A stretch of DNA of 64,000 bases. It comes from Butyrivibrio fibrisolvens (lineage in GTDB: Bacteria > Bacillota > Clostridia > Lachnospirales > Lachnospiraceae). Below, piece by piece: positions 61,280 to 64,000 of the stretch (within the stretch, counting starts at the first letter, position 1; every line of letters starts with the position of its first letter). The position numbers and the translations under genes were made by a program. Below the pieces are notes generated by a model. The model worked only from the letters and a program-made list of their open reading frames with translations. It ran no database searches and was not told the DNA's origin. The stretch covers positions 682,001 to 746,000 of the forward strand of contig NZ_CP146963.1 of the NCBI RefSeq assembly GCF_037113525.1, read 5' to 3'.

Positions 61280-61519
61280 ATGAAAAGAAAATATAACTTA
61301 TCAAAGCAGGTTACAGAAGAGCAGGCAGCTAAGGCTATGGAAGAAATGCAGAAGATCACAGGTTTTGGCGAAGCGCAGTTTACAGAGGATCGTAAAGGTC
61401 TTATCGTAACAGCTGATGATGACAAGATCACACACGTTATGAACCGCAGCGTTAACATCTTCGCAAGAGTATGCGATGATACTAAGATCTCATTTGATTC
61501 TTTTGTTTTTGAAGACTAA
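61280..61519 (+). CDS. Small 79-residue protein of unknown function
   Basis: A short soluble protein with a pattern of two helices and several strands (VTEEQAAKAMEEMQKITGFGEAQF, GLIVTADDDKITHVMNRSVNIF). The fold pattern vaguely recalls ferredoxin-like HMA domains, but there is no CxxC metal site. It has a strong promoter and AAGAGG site, so it is probably well expressed. Its last 4 bp overlap the convergent membrane-protein gene. Confidence 0.75.
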   Translation: MKRKYNLSKQVTEEQAAKAMEEMQKITGFGEAQFTEDRKGLIVTADDDKITHVMNRSVNIFARVCDDTKISFDSFVFED

Positions 61520-62274
61520 TTGACTGCTCCCAGAACGAACAGCATCACAAGTGCGTACAGCACAGGCTGGTGCAGCATGTAGATGACAAGAGAGTGCTTT
61601 CCGATAAAAGAAATACCGGGAATACGTATATAGAAGGGACGCTTTAAAAGAAGCGTTCCTTTTTTAGGCATTTTTAAAAGACGGCAGATTGCAAAACCGC
61701 ACCAGAACAGGAATATCCAGGGCAGGATCGCAAAGTAGTCTGTAGAATAAAAAAACGGAAATGGAAATCCCAGATATGTAGTCAGATAGTTTGTATATAA
61801 AGACTGCGGAAGGGTGATAACATTTGCACCTGGGAAACCAATGTATCCGTATGAGATAAATCTTGTTACTGCAAACATAAAGGCTGAAAAGAAAAGAAGA
61901 ATACCAGGATGTATCTTCTCTAATATAGGAAGTAACAGTCCTGTTATTATCATCGCACTTCCATGAAAAGTCAGAACGCCGAAGATGATTATATCTTCCG
62001 GAAGAAAAATACTTGTTACGACTGTAATTGCAAGCCCGCATAAAGAGACAATAAGACCTCTTGTTATAGGGTGATTGGATATGGCTACGCAAAAGCCGGA
62101 GATCAGAATAAATGACCAGCAGATACTCTGCTGCCAGATAAAACCAGTATTAGAGGTATAAAAATCAAGCCGGATTCCTGCAATATATACAAGATCCCAG
62201 CAAAGATGATAGAGTATCATGCTAATGAGAGTTAAACCCCTGATAGAATCGATAGTGTGTAATCTTTTACCCAT
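61516..62274 (-). CDS. DUF1624/heparan-alpha-glucosaminide acetyltransferase-like membrane protein
   Basis: A 252-residue protein with about seven helices. The start RLHTIDSIRGLTLISMILYHLCWD is the signature of DUF1624 (YeiB/HGSNAT-like) proteins, with the conserved Asp, Arg and His. LPWIFLFWCGFAICRLL and IYMLHQPVLYALV complete the pattern. Family members may acetylate sugars; no function can be assigned here. Its 3' end overlaps the convergent small gene by 4 bp. Confidence 0.85.
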   Translation of the reverse strand: MGKRLHTIDSIRGLTLISMILYHLCWDLVYIAGIRLDFYTSNTGFIWQQSICWSFILISGFCVAISNHPITRGLIVSLCGLAITVVTSIFLPEDIIIFGVLTFHGSAMIITGLLLPILEKIHPGILLFFSAFMFAVTRFISYGYIGFPGANVITLPQSLYTNYLTTYLGFPFPFFYSTDYFAILPWIFLFWCGFAICRLLKMPKKGTLLLKRPFYIRIPGISFIGKHSLVIYMLHQPVLYALVMLFVLGAVN

Positions 62275-62294
62275 AGATACATATTAACTCAACT

Positions 62295-62324
62295 TGACTT
62301 AAAAAGCTAAAGAAAACTACAATA
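62295..62324 (+). promoter_or_regulatory. Possible tsaE promoter
   Basis: TTGACT and TACAAT with an 18-bp spacer. A further TTGACT near 62351 has no good -10. The leader would include the structured repeat at 62395-62495. Confidence 0.5.
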
Positions 62325-62394
62325 TTAGTATAAAAAGTTTGAATGACCTTTGACTTGAAAAAGCCAGATATTTACAGAACATAAACTATAAAGC

Positions 62395-62495
62395 AGGATA
62401 AGTTTGAAAATAAAATTTTCAAACTTCACAAAGTGGTGTCGCGAGCTCCACCACTTAGGCCATTAGTCACTCGCTTTGCTCGCGACATGAGGATA
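62395..62495 (+). repeat. Structured repeat element inserted at the tsaE ribosome site (copy B)
   Basis: An 89-nt element (62401-62489) matching copy A before murA except for a few bases near the centre, with both hairpins and the loop-to-downstream pairing (TCGCGAGC with GCTCGCGA at 62478-62485) kept. It is flanked by the same six bases, AGGATA, at 62395-62400 and 62490-62495. The downstream AGG is the ribosome site of tsaE, and the ATG follows at the same distance as in copy A. Confidence 0.88.
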
Positions 62496-62498
62496 AAT

Positions 62499-62933
62499 AT
62501 GAATACAACAAAAATAGAAACCAATTCCTCGCAGGAAACATTTGAGTTTGGAAAAAGAATAGGAGAAAATGCCCAGCCGGGTCAGGTATATACACTGATC
62601 GGCGACCTTGGTGTTGGCAAGACCGTCTTTACACAGGGCGTAGCCAAGGGGCTTGGAATAGAAGGACCCGTTAACAGCCCGACATTTACTATACTTCAGG
62701 TATATGAAGAAGGAAGGATACCCTTCTATCACTTTGATGTATACCGCATAGGCGATGTGTCTGAAATGGATGAAATCGGATACGAAGACTGCTTCTATGG
62801 AAACGGCATCAGCCTTGTGGAATGGGCTAACCTTGTAGAAGAGATATTGCCTGAACATTATACGGAGATACGTATAGAAAAAGACCTGTCTAAGGGCCTT
62901 GATTACAGGCTTATCAGTATGACTCAGTTTTGA
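62499..62933 (+). CDS. tsaE: tRNA N6-threonylcarbamoyladenosine ATPase subunit
   Basis: A 144-residue P-loop ATPase that works with TsaB and TsaD in making t6A37 of tRNA. Walker A is GDLGVGKT, followed by VNSPTFTILQVY, FYHFDVYRI and SLVEWANL, all typical of TsaE. The long frame from 62433 would translate the repeat; the ATG at 62499 follows GAGG by 6 nt. The tsaB-rimI gene starts 19 bp after it, so the two share a transcript. Confidence 0.94.
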   Translation: MNTTKIETNSSQETFEFGKRIGENAQPGQVYTLIGDLGVGKTVFTQGVAKGLGIEGPVNSPTFTILQVYEEGRIPFYHFDVYRIGDVSEMDEIGYEDCFYGNGISLVEWANLVEEILPEHYTEIRIEKDLSKGLDYRLISMTQF

Positions 62934-62952
62934 CGATGAAAGGATATGAACC

Positions 62953-64000
62953 TTGAAGATTTTAGCTATAGATACATCGGGACTTACTGCAACAGTTTCA
63001 GTGTGCGAAGATGACCGCCTTGTTGCAACGTTCTCGATCCAGTACAAAACAACACATTCCCAGATCCTCATGCCCATGATCGAGAAGATCAAAGAGCTCA
63101 CGAATCTGGATCTTAAAAGTATAGATGCCATAGCCTTAGCAGCAGGCCCTGGTTCTTTTACAGGACTTCGCATAGGAACAGCAACAGCTAAAGGCCTTTG
63201 CCTTGCGCTGGGTGTCCCGCTTATCGCAGTTCCTACCATGGATGCCATGGCTTACAACTTATACGGAGTAGAGCGCCTCATCTGTCCTATGATGGACGCA
63301 AGAAGGTCTCAGGTCTACACAGGCGTATATACATTTGTTCCTGAAAAAAGAGAAGACACATCCCTTTACAAATATGCAATGAAGACAATTCTGGATCAAA
63401 AGTGTGCTTCAATAGACGAGATCGCAGAATACCTTAATGCACAGGGAAAGCCTGTAACGATACTTGGAGACGGCGTGCCTGTATACCTTGACGCCCTTGA
63501 ACAAAAGCTCCATGTTCCGTTTAGCGTAGCGTCAGTATCACAGGATCGTCAGAACGCAGCAGCTCTTTGCGCAGTAGCAGCTCAGTATATGCGCGAAGGT
63601 AAAGCAGTAGATGCAGACTCTTTTGCCCCGGAATATTTAAGACCTTCACAGGCAGAAAGAACCGCTAAGGAAAATCAAAAAGACGCGAATGCAGGAGCAG
63701 TTGATGGCTCTGATAGTGCTAATGGAGCAGCTGGTGAAAATACTTTTGGAATGAAGATTCCAAAGGTCAAAGAGCGCGTATTTATAAGACTTATGAAGGC
63801 TGAAGATATAGACGTGGCAGCAGCCCTTGAAAAAGAAAATCTTGGTCGTGAAGCCTGGACACTTGACCAGCTCCTTACTGCAAGTACAAGAGATGACACA
63901 ATATACCTTGTAGCAGAAAAACAAGGTAAAGTCATAGGCCTTTGCGGTGTTCAGAATATTCAGGGCGACGGCGAGATCACCAATGTTTCTGTTGCTAAAG
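62953..64000 (+). CDS. tsaB: TsaB-RimI fusion protein (3' end outside window)
   Basis: The frame is open from the TTG at 62953 to the end of the window (349 codons), with AAAGGA 8 nt upstream. Residues 1-225 are TsaB: ILAIDTSGLTATVSV, LAAGPGSFTGLRIGT and DARRSQVYTG. After an Ala/Gly/Asn-rich linker (about 236-265), residues from about 273 begin a GNAT acetyltransferase of the RimI type (VFIRLMKAEDIDVAAALEKEN, then VIGLCGVQNI), which acetylates ribosomal protein S18 in known cases. Both activities are often encoded side by side in Firmicutes, and fused forms are known in clostridia. A TTG start and an adjacent tsaE support operon structure. Confidence 0.9.
   Translation, partial: MKILAIDTSGLTATVSVCEDDRLVATFSIQYKTTHSQILMPMIEKIKELTNLDLKSIDAIALAAGPGSFTGLRIGTATAKGLCLALGVPLIAVPTMDAMAYNLYGVERLICPMMDARRSQVYTGVYTFVPEKREDTSLYKYAMKTILDQKCASIDEIAEYLNAQGKPVTILGDGVPVYLDALEQKLHVPFSVASVSQDRQNAAALCAVAAQYMREGKAVDADSFAPEYLRPSQAERTAKENQKDANAGAVDGSDSANGAAGENTFGMKIPKVKERVFIRLMKAEDIDVAAALEKENLGREAWTLDQLLTASTRDDTIYLVAEKQGKVIGLCGVQNIQGDGEITNVSVAK

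Noticed and set aside
1..64000. tRNA, rRNA, transposase or phage genes
   Set aside because: No T-loop consensus with a cloverleaf, rRNA core sequence, transposase or integrase was found on either strand by eye; a tRNAscan or covariance search could still reveal a small RNA.

Overview
The window looks like a low-to-moderate G+C anaerobic Firmicute of the Lachnospiraceae, most like a rumen or gut Butyrivibrio or relative. The grounds are a secreted plant-galactan hydrolase (GH53), Gram-positive surface proteins (an LCP-family ligase, a GH25 lysozyme with Ig-like domains, a LysM/M23 peptidase), the gene repertoire, and frequent TTG starts with strong AGGAGG-type ribosome sites. This is inference from gene content; no rRNA or tRNA gene was found to confirm it.

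Region 1 (1-29751) is a large cell-surface polysaccharide locus, all on the plus strand. It holds the end of a CDP-glucose 4,6-dehydratase, membrane proteins of unknown role, a pair of small EamA/SMR-like transporters, a membrane-anchored GH25 lysozyme, dTDP-rhamnose genes rfbB, rfbA and rfbC (no rfbD in view), an O-antigen-type ABC exporter (Wzm/Wzt with a C-terminal cargo domain), a methyltransferase fused to a kinase-like domain reminiscent of the chain terminator WbdD, several GT2 glycosyltransferases, a phosphoglucomutase, an initiating polyprenyl-phosphate sugar transferase and an LCP ligase. Together they can make activated sugars, build a chain on a lipid carrier, cap it, export it and attach it to the wall. 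A perfect 143-bp tandem repeat sits in the middle.

Region 2 (29936-34866) carries a small alarmone synthetase, a tail-anchored protein with 15-residue repeats, an M23 peptidase and murA. Region 3 (34985-46491) is rich in signalling: HD-GYP phosphodiesterase, diguanylate cyclase, hybrid histidine kinase and a free HPt protein, plus the GH53 galactanase, an acyltransferase, a lipoprotein and another glycosyltransferase. Region 4 (46623-49136) is on the minus strand: a small membrane exporter-like protein, a histidinol-phosphate aminotransferase and a LytTR response regulator.

Region 5 (49219-56912) is a LacI-controlled sugar module: regulator, P-loop kinase-like protein, GH13_18 phosphorylase, binding lipoprotein and two permeases, with three matching operators. 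Region 6 (57082-64000) has a flavin reductase, two overlapping membrane GGDEF proteins, a small conserved-looking protein, a DUF1624-like membrane protein, tsaE and a tsaB-rimI fusion running off the window.

The most unusual item is an ~89-nt structured repeat found twice, directly in front of murA and of tsaE. Each copy can form a hairpin plus a pseudoknot, is flanked by short direct repeats built on AGG(T/A)TA, and ends so that the duplicated AGG serves as the Shine-Dalgarno of the following gene.
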